From DATMYQ01 sp035560935 (GTDB taxonomy: Bacteria; Bacillota; Negativicutes; Sporomusales; Sporomusaceae): a stretch of DNA of 17,795 bases. Made by a program: the position numbers and the translations under genes. Below are positions 6,447 to 13,835 of the stretch, piece after piece. The notes under the pieces were generated by a model that did not search any database, was not told the origin of the DNA, and saw only the letters and a program-made list of their open reading frames with translations. Each line of letters begins with the position of its first letter. The first letter of the stretch is position 1. The stretch spans positions 1-17,795 of the forward strand of contig DATMYQ010000184.1 of the NCBI GenBank assembly GCA_035560935.1, written 5' to 3'.

Positions 6447-7454
6447 ATGAAAACTTTGTTTGATGTGACCCAAATCAATGGCATGACGCTGAATAACCGG
6501 ATCATTCGTTCGGCGACCTGGGAAGGCATGGCGGACAGTTCCGGCCGGCTGACCGACAGACTGCTTCGGGTCTATGATTCACTGGTCAGCGGTGGCGTTG
6601 GCTTAATTATCACCAGTGCCACATATTTTACAAAAGATTCGACGCCGCTACCGGGTATGACCGGTTTCTATGACGACTCTTTCATTTCTGATTATCGGCA
6701 GTTTACGGACCGGATTCATGCCGGGGGCTGTCCGGTTATTCTGCAAATGACCTATGCCGGACGGGACGGCGAAATGTGGACGCCGTCCTCGCCTTCCCGG
6801 GAGGATATTCAGAGTATTGTCCAGGCGTTCGGCGATGGCGCTTACCGGGCCCGGCAGGCCGGTTTTGACGGAGTGCAGGTTCATGCGGGCCATGGTTTTT
6901 TTCTGAGCCAGTTTCTGAGTTCGCAGGCCAATACGCGGCGGGATGAGTACGGCGGAACTGTTGAAAATCGAACCAGAATCCTGTTGGAGATTTATGAGGC
7001 TATTCGTGCCCGAACGGGGGATGATTTTAACATTTGGATTAAAATCAATGGAACGGATATGGCCGATGAGACCGCGGGGCAGGGGGCCTGCCGGTATGCT
7101 TGCCAACAGCTGGCCCGGCGGGGTGTCAATGCGATCGAGATCAGCGGCGGTACAGCGGAATTGACACAAAAACTGGATCATCCGCATCATGAATCCATTT
7201 TCCGCGATGAGGCGGCGAGCATTGCGGCAGCAGTAAATGTGCCGGTGGTTTTGGTAGGCTATAACCGCACCCCGTCGGTGATGGAAGATGTATTGAATTC
7301 AACTCCGATTGAATATTTCTCCCTGTCGCGGCCATTGCTGCGAGAGCCGGATCTGGTGAATCGCTGGAAGCAGGATTTTCAGAAAAAAGCCGAATGCATT
7401 TCCTGCAATGGCTGCTTTCGCGCTGACGGCAATGTCTGCGTATTTACCGATTGA
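6447..7454 (+). CDS. NADH:flavin oxidoreductase, Old Yellow Enzyme family
   Basis: The predicted protein has 335 residues and starts at ATG 6447 after GAGAGGTG. The TIM-barrel features of the family are clear: N-terminal N-R-I-I-R-S-A-T-W-E-G, Q-M-T-Y-A-G-R near 92, the paired substrate-binding histidines in HAGHGFFLSQFLS near 148, N-x-R-x-D-E-Y-G-G near 168, and S-R-P-L-L-R-E-P-D near 303. The C-terminus ends soon after C-x2-C-x2-C-x7-C (ECISCNGCF...VCVF), which resembles the 4Fe-4S site of 2,4-dienoyl-CoA reductase-type enzymes, but the second FAD/NAD(P)H domain of those enzymes is absent. It probably reduces an activated double bond with FMN; substrate unknown. It follows the LUD gene and is closed by a terminator. 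Confidence 0.85.
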   Translation: MKTLFDVTQINGMTLNNRIIRSATWEGMADSSGRLTDRLLRVYDSLVSGGVGLIITSATYFTKDSTPLPGMTGFYDDSFISDYRQFTDRIHAGGCPVILQMTYAGRDGEMWTPSSPSREDIQSIVQAFGDGAYRARQAGFDGVQVHAGHGFFLSQFLSSQANTRRDEYGGTVENRTRILLEIYEAIRARTGDDFNIWIKINGTDMADETAGQGACRYACQQLARRGVNAIEISGGTAELTQKLDHPHHESIFRDEAASIAAAVNVPVVLVGYNRTPSVMEDVLNSTPIEYFSLSRPLLREPDLVNRWKQDFQKKAECISCNGCFRADGNVCVFTD

Positions 7455-7492
7455 TATTTGCCCTCTAAATACATTAGGGAAAAAATAAAGAG

Positions 7493-7535
7493 AATGGCCG
7501 AACAGAAACATTCATTTCCGTTCGGCCATTTTTGT
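7493..7535. terminator. Bidirectional terminator between convergent units
   Basis: AATGGCCGAAC (7493-7503) pairs with GTTCGGCCATT (7520-7530), followed by TTTGT on the plus strand and preceded by an A-rich tract (7479-7490) that gives a U-rich tail on the minus strand. It sits between the rightward oxidoreductase gene and the leftward gene ending at 7564, so it can serve both. Confidence 0.85.
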
Positions 7536-7563
7536 ACGATAAGGGATTTGCCAAAAAGTCACA

Positions 7564-8046
7564 TTACTTATTGCTGGTTCGGAAGCGGTTCCACAGATAA
7601 CGTCCCGCCATAAAAATACCTGCCAGGAAAAGGACGTTAACAACCAGGCCCAAAATTGAGCCAAGCATGCTGCCGCCACCCAGGCCGCCCATGCCACCGC
7701 CAAACATACTGCCCAACATACCGCCCAGCAGCATGCCACCACCAAAAGAAGCCGCTTTGCTCAGAAAACTGCTTTGCTGTTGCGGTGCTGCCGGAGTAGC
7801 CGGTTTGGCCGCCGCCGGGGCGGTGCTGCTGGCGCTGTTGGCCGGCGCAGAAGGTTTATAACCCGGAGCGGAAGAATTCGAGGAAGGGAACGGAGGCGGG
7901 GTCGACGTGGAAGGCGAAGTCGACGATTTTGTAGACGGTGCCGGGGGCGGGGTTGAGGTTTTCGGTTTCGAACTGCTGACGGCTGCAAAGGCAACCGTGC
8001 TCAGTGAAAATACCATGATTAAGGTCAATATGGCTAAACGTTTCAT
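7564..8046 (-). CDS. Secreted/membrane Pro-Ser- and Gly-rich protein, Tim44-like N-terminal type
   Basis: The predicted protein has 160 residues. ATG at 8046 (MKRLAILTLIMVF) was chosen because it begins a clear signal peptide of about 22 residues and has AAGGAGGAA upstream. A low-complexity Ser/Pro/Thr/Ala stretch follows (about 24-88), then a Gly-Met-rich segment (about 100-130), a hydrophobic helix (about 132-152) and a basic end, RYLWNRFRTSNK. The layout resembles the N-terminal half of bacterial Tim44-like proteins, but the Tim44 lipid-binding domain is absent. It lies seven bases after a small gene on the same strand, and its ribosome binding site is inside that gene's end. Function unknown; an envelope location is likely. 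Confidence 0.7.
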   Translation of the reverse strand: MKRLAILTLIMVFSLSTVAFAAVSSSKPKTSTPPPAPSTKSSTSPSTSTPPPFPSSNSSAPGYKPSAPANSASSTAPAAAKPATPAAPQQQSSFLSKAASFGGGMLLGGMLGSMFGGGMGGLGGGSMLGSILGLVVNVLFLAGIFMAGRYLWNRFRTSNK

Positions 8047-8053
8047 TAGTAAA

Positions 8054-8332
8054 CTATTCCTCCTTGTGTGTTTTGATATCTTCGGCAAATGCATACAGAT
8101 CTGCGAGGTTTTGCAGTTCGCCCGACAGATACCGGTCGATGTCGTGGACATCAATGTAAAAGGTGCAGGACACTTCCAGATAGCCTTGTTCTTTTGCCTG
8201 ACTCAGGTCACGAATTGCTATCAGGCGTTCCCGCAGTTTCAGACAGTCATCCTGGGACGCGCCGACATTCAGGGAAATCAGCGGTGGTCCGTACTCGCGG
8301 AGCACATCATGCAAACTTAATCTTTCCGACAT
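8054..8332 (-). CDS. Hypothetical protein, 92 residues
   Basis: ATG at 8332 is preceded by GGAGGAGG, a strong site; in-frame codons further upstream overlap the promoter and are unlikely to be translated. The predicted protein, MSERLSLHDVLREYGPP..., is soluble, acidic and largely helical, with no transmembrane segment or known motif that I recognise. One cysteine pair is spread out (near 29 and 55). It is the first gene of a two-gene leftward unit with the secreted Gly-rich protein and is translated immediately before it. Function unknown. Confidence 0.65.
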   Translation of the reverse strand: MSERLSLHDVLREYGPPLISLNVGASQDDCLKLRERLIAIRDLSQAKEQGYLEVSCTFYIDVHDIDRYLSGELQNLADLYAFAEDIKTHKEE

Positions 8333-8382
8333 GGTTCCTCCTCCGTTGGTTCTTTGTGATCGGCCTGCATGGCCATGTATTA

Positions 8383-8411
8383 AATATAATATAAAAGTCA
8401 ATTAAGGTCAA
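8383..8411 (-). promoter_or_regulatory. Sigma-A-type promoter for the 92-residue protein unit
   Basis: On the minus strand TTGACC (8411-8406), a 17-base spacer and TATATT (8388-8383) precede the gene starting at 8332. The region is A/T rich, unlike the neighbouring coding DNA. Confidence 0.5.
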
Positions 8412-8425
8412 TGACTTCCTTCGAT

Positions 8426-8488
8426 CAAAAAGGGGTGATTTTGCGGGATTTTTGCCGGATTTGCATTCGGCGACGTCCGGGAATCACC
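8426..8488 (-). terminator. Possible terminator after the DMT transporter gene
   Basis: On the minus strand GGTGATT (8488-8482) pairs with AATCACC (8440-8434), followed by CCTTTTTG. The long loop holds an inner CCGGA/TCCGG stem. The structure is looser than a classic terminator but lies where one is expected, about 50 bases after the stop at 8540. Confidence 0.4.
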
Positions 8489-8539
8489 GCCCGCCGGCGG
8501 AGCTGGTTTTGCGCCGGTATCCGTATGTTTTAGCTGCTT

Positions 8540-9466
8540 TTATTTGGAATCGGCAGCTGAGATGATCACAGTCGCTGAGGCGGCGGGTCGGGTCGCGATA
8601 TAGACGCCGGCGATGATAACAGCGGCGCCGGCCAATTTAAAGAACCCAACCGGTTCATGCAGAACCAATGAAGACTGGATAATAGTAAAAATTGGAACGA
8701 GATTAACGAAAACCGACGTCCGGGAGGCGCCAATCTTTTCTACGGCGATTAACTGGAACCAGTAACCGAGCACTGAAGCGAACAGGGCCATATAAATGAC
8801 GGCCAGCCAGCCGGTCAGGGAAACGTTTGCGAGAAAGCCGGTGGCCAGTTCCGGTACGGCCAGTGGCAGGCAGAGCGCTGTGCAGACAAGAAAAGTGTAA
8901 GCGGTAAGCATCACCGGTGACAGTTGGTAACGGGTCATAAATACCCGGCTGAGAATAGAGTAGACGGCCCAGGCGAGCACGGCGGCGAACATCATCAGGT
9001 CGCCGGTATTGAAATCCAGTCGGGTTAGCACGTGCCAGTCGCCATCGGTGACGACCAGAGTTATGCCAATGAAGGCGGCAAGAATTCCTGCTGCCCGGGG
9101 CAGGGTGACCTGCTCACCGACAAAGACAATCGACAGCAGTGTGGTCAACATAGGCAGTGAAGCACCGATCAGTGAAGAATTGATGGCGGTGGTGTATTTC
9201 AGGCAGGAAAAAAACAAAGCGTGATAGAGAAATGTCCCGACCACTCCCAGCAGGATCAAGGGGGGCCATTGCTGCTGGGAAGGCAGCAATGCATTGTCGC
9301 TTTGCCGGCTGAGAATGAAAAAAATGAACGGCAGGGCAATCAGAAAACGGAAGAATGTCAGCGAGAAAACGGGGAATTCAGGAATGGACAGTTTGCCGGC
9401 GATAAACGCTCCCGACCAAAAAAGGGCGGCGCTAACCATTAGGAAAGGAATTTTCTGTTCGGACAT
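8540..9466 (-). CDS. EamA/DMT-family transporter
   Basis: The predicted protein has 308 residues. ATG at 9466 (MSEQKIPF) was chosen because GAGG lies about seven bases upstream; an ATG at 9487 in frame has no clear site. Ten hydrophobic segments in two EamA repeats are apparent. The first repeat shows L-F-W-S-G-A-F-I-A-G-K near residue 18 and G-E-Q-V-T-L near 120; the second shows V-L-A-W-A-V-Y-S-I-L-S-R near 165 and N-L-V-P-I-F near 262. Such proteins are inner-membrane exporters of metabolites or amino acids; the substrate cannot be read from sequence. A second DMT transporter lies at 10244-11209, but the two are clearly divergent. Confidence 0.85.
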   Translation of the reverse strand: MSEQKIPFLMVSAALFWSGAFIAGKLSIPEFPVFSLTFFRFLIALPFIFFILSRQSDNALLPSQQQWPPLILLGVVGTFLYHALFFSCLKYTTAINSSLIGASLPMLTTLLSIVFVGEQVTLPRAAGILAAFIGITLVVTDGDWHVLTRLDFNTGDLMMFAAVLAWAVYSILSRVFMTRYQLSPVMLTAYTFLVCTALCLPLAVPELATGFLANVSLTGWLAVIYMALFASVLGYWFQLIAVEKIGASRTSVFVNLVPIFTIIQSSLVLHEPVGFFKLAGAAVIIAGVYIATRPAASATVIISAADSK

Positions 9467-9528
9467 CGATAGCCTCATTTCCGGCAAGCAGTGGCTGTTG
9501 CGATTGCTTGTCTTTGTCTGTTTTGGCT

Positions 9529-9558
9529 ATTGTATTACAAAATAAAGCCAGAGTACAA
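9529..9558 (-). promoter_or_regulatory. Candidate promoter for the DMT transporter at 8540-9466
   Basis: On the minus strand TTGTAC (9558-9553) and TACAAT (9534-9529) are 18 bases apart, in an A/T-rich stretch 63 bases before the ATG. Confidence 0.45.
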
Positions 9559-9589
9559 GAGATAAAATAATCGGCATAATCTTTTCGGT

Positions 9590-9620
9590 ATAACGAAAAG
9601 CCGGACAATGTGTCCGGCTT
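9590..9620 (-). terminator. Terminator after the OB-fold lipoprotein gene
   Basis: A ten-pair stem, AAGCCGGACA (9598-9607) with TGTCCGGCTT (9611-9620), has a three-base loop. On the minus strand it is followed by TTCGTTATACC, with the TTTT run beginning at the stem base. It lies about 50 bases past the lipoprotein stop at 9669. Confidence 0.75.
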
Positions 9621-9628
9621 GAGAGCGT

Positions 9629-9651
9629 AAACTGTTTGGGACAGTTTTTTT
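9629..9651 (+). terminator. Small plus-strand terminator-like hairpin
   Basis: AAACTGT (9629-9635) pairs with ACAGTTT (9641-9647) around a five-base loop, and the T-run continues to 9651. It points rightward although both flanking genes run leftward, so it would stop antisense transcription entering the lipoprotein gene, or be chance. Confidence 0.35.
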
Positions 9652-9668
9652 CGTCACTGTTTCGCTGT

Positions 9669-10091
9669 CTATTCCACCAGTTTGGCATTATTGATCACGA
9701 TGGTGTTCCAGCCGTTTTTTGACCCCATAACGCCATAAAAAGTACCTTTTACGGTGATAAAGCTGCCTTGCTTAAGGGCGGCGATATCCGCAAAACGATC
9801 GGGAGGGAAGGAGACGGTGATCAATAACTGGGCCGGGGAATTTTCGTAGAGCAGCAAAGTTACTTCACTGTCACCTTTGAGGGGCGTTTTGGCGGCCACT
9901 ACGCCGCTGAGCTCCACGGTTTTGCCGGAATATTTGCGGATAGTATCTTCCGGTCCCTGCTGCATCCAGGCTTTAGCCAGTTCTTGCGTAGTCAGTGAAT
10001 AATTGGCCGGCAGACAGCCGGATATTAGCGCGGTTGTCAGCAGGAGGAACAGTATGAATATTTGTTTATATGTGGTGTGAATGGTTATCAT
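9669..10091 (-). CDS. Putative lipoprotein with OB-fold (tRNA_anti-like) domain
   Basis: The predicted protein has 140 residues and starts at ATG 10091 behind GGAGATC. The N-terminal hydrophobic stretch ends in the lipobox ISGC with Cys26, so export and lipid attachment are likely. The remainder, beginning Y-S-G-K-T-V-E-L-S-G-V-V near residue 54 and ending with F-I-T-V-K-G-T-F-Y-G near 111, has the beta-rich pattern of the tRNA_anti-like OB-fold family. The ligand is unknown. It lies 152 bases downstream of a DMT transporter on the same strand and may be read from the same transcript. An inverted repeat lies in the gap. Confidence 0.7.
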   Translation of the reverse strand: MITIHTTYKQIFILFLLLTTALISGCLPANYSLTTQELAKAWMQQGPEDTIRKYSGKTVELSGVVAAKTPLKGDSEVTLLLYENSPAQLLITVSFPPDRFADIAALKQGSFITVKGTFYGVMGSKNGWNTIVINNAKLVE

Positions 10092-10126
10092 TGTATGATC
10101 TCCATAATAAGCAAATTTGTCGCCAA

Positions 10127-10179
10127 CCGACAGAGCCTTTTCGTAAAACGCTTATCCCACCTATTTCTCCATCTGTCGG
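10127..10179. repeat. Inverted repeat in the gap before the lipoprotein gene
   Basis: CCGACAGA (10127-10134) and TCTGTCGG (10172-10179) form a perfect eight-pair stem with a 37-base loop. No T-run follows on the minus strand, so it is not an obvious terminator of the transporter gene. It may be a structured leader of the lipoprotein gene, whose start is about 36 bases further. Confidence 0.3.
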
Positions 10180-10243
10180 TGCAATCCTTTATTTGCAGGA
10201 CGGGCAGTAAAAGAATTTGCTGTGGGGAGCGCTGACAGGTCGG

Positions 10244-11209
10244 TCAGTGTGACGAGAGCCGGGAACGCAGGGCGCTTAGAAGCCGGAGGGGCTTTAACAA
10301 GCCGGTTCCCAGGCTGACTCCCAGCAGCACCAGTGCCAGAGCGGTAAAATGTTGCGCGCCCAGTACTTCGTTAAGAAACAAGGCAGAGGCGAACATGCCG
10401 GCCACCGGGATGCCGTTTTGGAATAGCGACGTGGTGGAAGCGCCAACTTTTTGGATACCGGTGTTCCACCACAAGGCACCCAGTGCGGTATTGATAAAAC
10501 TGGAAAATAGGATAATCGCCACGGGAACGGGAGCAAACGCGCCGTCATAGATCCAGACCGGTACTGCGAACGCTGCGGTTAGCACCAGGGCGGCGGAAGC
10601 CGCCAGATGGCTGTAGGCGGTTACTAAGAGCGGTGAAAGCAGGGCGGTGGATTTTTTGATGAACAGTGAACCGATAGCGGCGGCCAGTGTCGAAACCAGC
10701 ATGATGATATCGCCGTTCAGGCTGGTACTGTTGCTCACGGACTGACCGGAGACGATCAGGCTGACGCCGGAAAAACCCAGGATAATGGCCACCGCTTTGA
10801 TCCAGGTGAAGGCTTCCCCGATAAAATAGCTGGCCAGCACCGTGGTTAACAGCGGATTTAATCCCAGGATCAGGGAGGCGTGGGTGGCGCTGGTGCTGGC
10901 AATACCCCAGGCTAGCGTGGTATGGTGCAGATAAATGGAAAAAATCACGACACCGGTAATGGGAACCCAGGAACTTTGGGGCGGTGTGACCCGGCCGCTT
11001 TGCCGGACGGCGACCGGCACCAGCAGAAAAGTGGCCAGTGAAAGGCGGATGGCCGCCAGCGCCAGGGGATGATAATATTGGGTGAGGTATTTGATCATCA
11101 CGACGTTGATTCCCCATAGGACAACGATGGTGAGCAGCATCAGATAAATCCATTGATGCCCGGCTGCCGTGGGTGTTGACGGCGGTCTGTTTTCGGGTGC
11201 TTGTTGCAT
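10244..11209 (-). CDS. EamA/DMT-family transporter
   Basis: The predicted protein has 321 residues and starts at ATG 11209 behind AAAGGAG. After a short hydrophilic N-terminus it shows about ten membrane segments in two EamA repeats, with V-V-L-W-G-I-N-V-V-M-I-K near residue 29, A-S-L-I-L-G-L-N-P-L near 111 and Y-F-I-G-E-A near 128, then a second half with N-T-A-L-G-A-L-W-W-N near 240 and L-F-L-N-E-V near 277. It should be an inner-membrane metabolite exporter of unknown substrate. The start is 12 bases after the stop of the GGDEF gene, and its ribosome binding site overlaps that stop, so the two genes are cotranscribed. Confidence 0.87.
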   Translation of the reverse strand: MQQAPENRPPSTPTAAGHQWIYLMLLTIVVLWGINVVMIKYLTQYYHPLALAAIRLSLATFLLVPVAVRQSGRVTPPQSSWVPITGVVIFSIYLHHTTLAWGIASTSATHASLILGLNPLLTTVLASYFIGEAFTWIKAVAIILGFSGVSLIVSGQSVSNSTSLNGDIIMLVSTLAAAIGSLFIKKSTALLSPLLVTAYSHLAASAALVLTAAFAVPVWIYDGAFAPVPVAIILFSSFINTALGALWWNTGIQKVGASTTSLFQNGIPVAGMFASALFLNEVLGAQHFTALALVLLGVSLGTGLLKPLRLLSALRSRLSSH

Positions 11210-11221
11210 GGTATACTCCTT

Positions 11222-12406
11222 TTATTTGCTGACGCAGTTGCGGCCTTTTTCCTTGGCCCGGTACAATGCTTTATCCGCAGCTTTCAGCACGGCCTGCGCC
11301 TCCGGGCAACGGCTGCTCTTCTCACTGGCGCCGATGCTGATCGTGACAAATAATTGCTTGGGCGCACGTTTGCGGGGCGCTTTTGTTCTTTGGGTATAGC
11401 CGGTCTTGGCAATCTGTTCCCGCAAGGCTTCCAGATGCGGCAGGGCAGCGGCCAGATTTTTCCCCGGGAATATGACGGTGAATTCTTCACCGCCATAGCG
11501 GAAGGCTTTGCCACCGCCGCCAACAGTGGACAGGACGGACGCCACCAGACGAAGGACGTCATCGCCGACGTCGTGGCCGTAAGTATCATTGAATTTTTTA
11601 AAGTGATCAATATCCAACATGGCCAGAGTATAGATGCCGCTCAATTGTAGTAAGCTTTCCTGCAGAGCCCGGCGGGAAGGAATGCCGGTGAGTTCATCCC
11701 GGTAAGCCATGGCGTAGGCGTCCTGGATGACTGCCGCCAGCAACATTAAAGCAGCGGTGCTGAAAAAGATCGGCATTGCCACCGGAATGTCTCTATAGTA
11801 CAGCGCAGCCAGTAGTGCCAGCGAGACGGGGAGGAATGACCAATCCACATGATGCCGGGTATGACGCAGCCGGATGGCGAAAGAAAGGGCGGCCAAAAAA
11901 AACAGCAGAGGGGACGCCGGCGGCAACGGTATGGCCGCGGCAGAAGGACCCGATCGTGAAAAAAGCAGGGAAAGCAGTGGCTGTACCAGGTCGGCGTCCC
12001 GGGTCAATACCACCAAAACAGCGAACGCTGTCTGCAGCGATAGCGCCGCCAACGGCAGTAATCCCCAAAAACTAAAAATTCCTCTTTCCCTCAGGTGGGC
12101 CAGAACCAGAAAATTTAACGGCAATAGCACGGTAAGCAGCGGCCAGAGGTTTTGCAGGCGGAATGCCAGATCGGGACCGGTTTTTAAGGCTTCCTGCAGC
12201 CCTAACTGGCCGCCGGCCAGCAATAGGAGCAAGAAAAAAACGCGGCTGCGGTTAAACCACCAGGCGAACAGTAAACCTAAACTGTAGATACCCCAGGACA
12301 AAGGGTCCAAGGTGCCCGGGGACAAAAAATCTTGGCGCAAAAGCGTGACGGCGGCCAGAAACAGAAAAGACGGGACCGCCAGCGCGGTCAGTGCGGATGT
12401 AATCAC
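11222..12406 (-). CDS. Membrane-anchored GGDEF protein, probable diguanylate cyclase
   Basis: The predicted protein has 394 residues. GTG at 12406 was chosen because AAGGGG lies nine bases upstream and hydrophobic sequence begins at once; in-frame codons out to 12583 are hydrophilic and overlap the divergent promoter region. Residues 1 to about 230 form roughly eight membrane segments. The GGDEF domain follows, with D-E-L-T-G-I-P-S-R-R, the metal and substrate segment DIDHFKKFNDTYGHDVGD, the active-site R-Y-G-G-E-E-F (GGEEF at 305-309) and C-terminal A-D-K-A-L-Y-R-A-K-E-K-G-R-N. These residues suggest an active enzyme making c-di-GMP from GTP. No RxxD inhibitory site lies upstream of GGEEF, so product inhibition may be missing. 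A basic insert, KAPRKRAPKQ, is unusual. The gene is cotranscribed with a DMT transporter. Confidence 0.88.
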   Translation of the reverse strand: MITSALTALAVPSFLFLAAVTLLRQDFLSPGTLDPLSWGIYSLGLLFAWWFNRSRVFFLLLLLAGGQLGLQEALKTGPDLAFRLQNLWPLLTVLLPLNFLVLAHLRERGIFSFWGLLPLAALSLQTAFAVLVVLTRDADLVQPLLSLLFSRSGPSAAAIPLPPASPLLFFLAALSFAIRLRHTRHHVDWSFLPVSLALLAALYYRDIPVAMPIFFSTAALMLLAAVIQDAYAMAYRDELTGIPSRRALQESLLQLSGIYTLAMLDIDHFKKFNDTYGHDVGDDVLRLVASVLSTVGGGGKAFRYGGEEFTVIFPGKNLAAALPHLEALREQIAKTGYTQRTKAPRKRAPKQLFVTISIGASEKSSRCPEAQAVLKAADKALYRAKEKGRNCVSK

Positions 12407-12515
12407 ATGGATAAGCCCCTTTGTAGCAAAGTAATATTTCCTGGTCGGAAATCGTTCATTGCAGCAATATTTATACGGTTCCAGTCGGTTTCGCACGGAA
12501 AAGTTCAACAGGGTG

Positions 12516-12544
12516 TTTTGCCGGCTGCCTGAATCTGGTAGAAT
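12516..12544 (+). promoter_or_regulatory. Weak candidate promoter for the nucleoid-associated protein gene
   Basis: TAGAAT (12539-12544) is a fair -10 box with a poor -35 (TTTTGC at 12516-12521), 17 bases apart. In the same divergent gap TTTCC-5-GGAAA (12437-12451) forms a short palindrome close to the GGDEF start. Confidence 0.3.
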
Positions 12545-12585
12545 GAAACCGGAAAGCAGAAGCAAATGCAGAGAGGATGTCACGC

Positions 12586-13659
12586 ATGTTTGATCTTTCG
12601 AAAACCCGGCTGGAACAGCTGGTGATTCATAAGGTGGGCAATCCGAGCCGGGAGGAGGGCATGTCCCTTTCGGCCGGTCCGATTGTGTTATATGACGGAG
12701 ATTTGGAGGAATTGCTGCTGAAATATTTTCTGTCGCCGTTCCGGGAAAAAGTAGTGCGGCGGTTTTGGCAGGAGGAAGGACTCCAACAGCATGAATTGTA
12801 TCATATGTTGAGTAATGTGTTTATCAGGCCAACGTCCTTTTATGATGAATCGGTAAAAATTTTGGAGCGGCTGTACGAAAAATCCCGGCACCCTCAAATA
12901 CGGGGCGGTGAATTTTATATGGCACGGCTCTCGGGTTGCCTGTTTGGCGCATCAGAGGTGGAGGCCATCGGACTGTTTAAAACCGAGCGCCGGGAAAACT
13001 ATTTGAAAGTGGCGCCATCGGGCAGTGGCTTTGTGGTCAGCCGGGATCAGGGAATCAGTGTCCGGCGTCTGGATAAAGGGGCGATTGTGTTCAATACCGA
13101 ATCGCCGGACGGTTATCGGGTGGCGATTGTGGATCATGTGAGCCGGGGGCGCGACCAGGAAACCGCTGATTACTGGCGGGAAGATTTTCTGGGATTGACT
13201 GAAGTGCGGAATGAATACTTTCATACGGAAAAATATCTGGATCTGTGTCAGGATTTCGCGGAGAACGTGTATGGGCCGCTTTGCCAGGCGGATAAAAAAG
13301 ATAAAGTGGTATTTATGAACGAGGCGATTGCCTACTTTGACAAAAATCAGGAATTTCAAATGGACGATTTCGTTCACAACGTGGTGAAAACGCCGGAAAT
13401 CATTGAACAATTTCAGGAACACAAAAAAATGTATGAAGCCAACCAGGGGATTGAACCGGCGGAAACGTTCTCGATATCGGGTCCGGCGGTGAAAACGGTG
13501 AAACGCCGGTTTAAAAATTTGATCAAACTGGACACGGATATTGAAATCAGGGTAAAAGGGTCCGGTGAAAACGCGGGTGAAACCGGGTATATTGAACGGG
13601 GCTATGACGCTGACAGAGGAATGCACTTCTACAAGGTCTATTTTAATGAAGAAGAGTAA
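12586..13659 (+). CDS. Nucleoid-associated protein, NdpA family
   Basis: The predicted protein has 357 residues. ATG at 12586 was chosen because AGAGG lies nine bases upstream; an ATG at 12577 directly abuts that site. The sequence matches the NdpA (YejK/37-kDa nucleoid-associated) family throughout. Examples are L-V-I-H-K-V-G-N-P near residue 10, F-K-T-E-R-R-E-N-Y-L near 129, Y-F-D-K-N-Q-E-F near 249, and the C-terminal segment around I-E-I-R-V-K. Family members bind the nucleoid; the Gram-positive and Bacteroidetes branch is less studied than E. coli YejK. It is divergent from the GGDEF gene and stands alone, with no clear terminator before the next promoter. Confidence 0.85.
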   Translation: MFDLSKTRLEQLVIHKVGNPSREEGMSLSAGPIVLYDGDLEELLLKYFLSPFREKVVRRFWQEEGLQQHELYHMLSNVFIRPTSFYDESVKILERLYEKSRHPQIRGGEFYMARLSGCLFGASEVEAIGLFKTERRENYLKVAPSGSGFVVSRDQGISVRRLDKGAIVFNTESPDGYRVAIVDHVSRGRDQETADYWREDFLGLTEVRNEYFHTEKYLDLCQDFAENVYGPLCQADKKDKVVFMNEAIAYFDKNQEFQMDDFVHNVVKTPEIIEQFQEHKKMYEANQGIEPAETFSISGPAVKTVKRRFKNLIKLDTDIEIRVKGSGENAGETGYIERGYDADRGMHFYKVYFNEEE

Positions 13660-13729
13660 AATTGCCAATCCCTAATCTTTGCACGGGATAACAAACATCC
13701 CCGGCATTGCTTTGGGCAGGCCGGGACCA

Positions 13730-13759
13730 TTGGACTTATCTTTGCAGATATGATAAAAT
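13730..13759 (+). promoter_or_regulatory. Candidate promoter for the ABC-F gene
   Basis: TTGGAC (13730-13735), an 18-base spacer and TAAAAT (13754-13759) lie about 75 bases before the ABC-F start. The gap from 13660 to 13835 holds no gene that I see. Confidence 0.45.
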
Positions 13760-13835
13760 AATTTGTCTCTGCCACTGGCTGCTGAAGGGTGGCCGGGACG
13801 AGAATTTTGATATTAAAGAAAGCTGGTAATAAAAG

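Noticed and set aside
7761..7994. Arg/Pro-rich frames overlapping the Pro-Ser-rich secreted protein
   Set aside because: They are frame shadows of a low-complexity coding region, with no start signal.
12952..13668. 238-codon antisense frame opposite the NdpA gene
   Set aside because: It lies opposite a well-supported conserved gene, is rich in Phe/His/Arg as expected of a shadow, and shows no motif.
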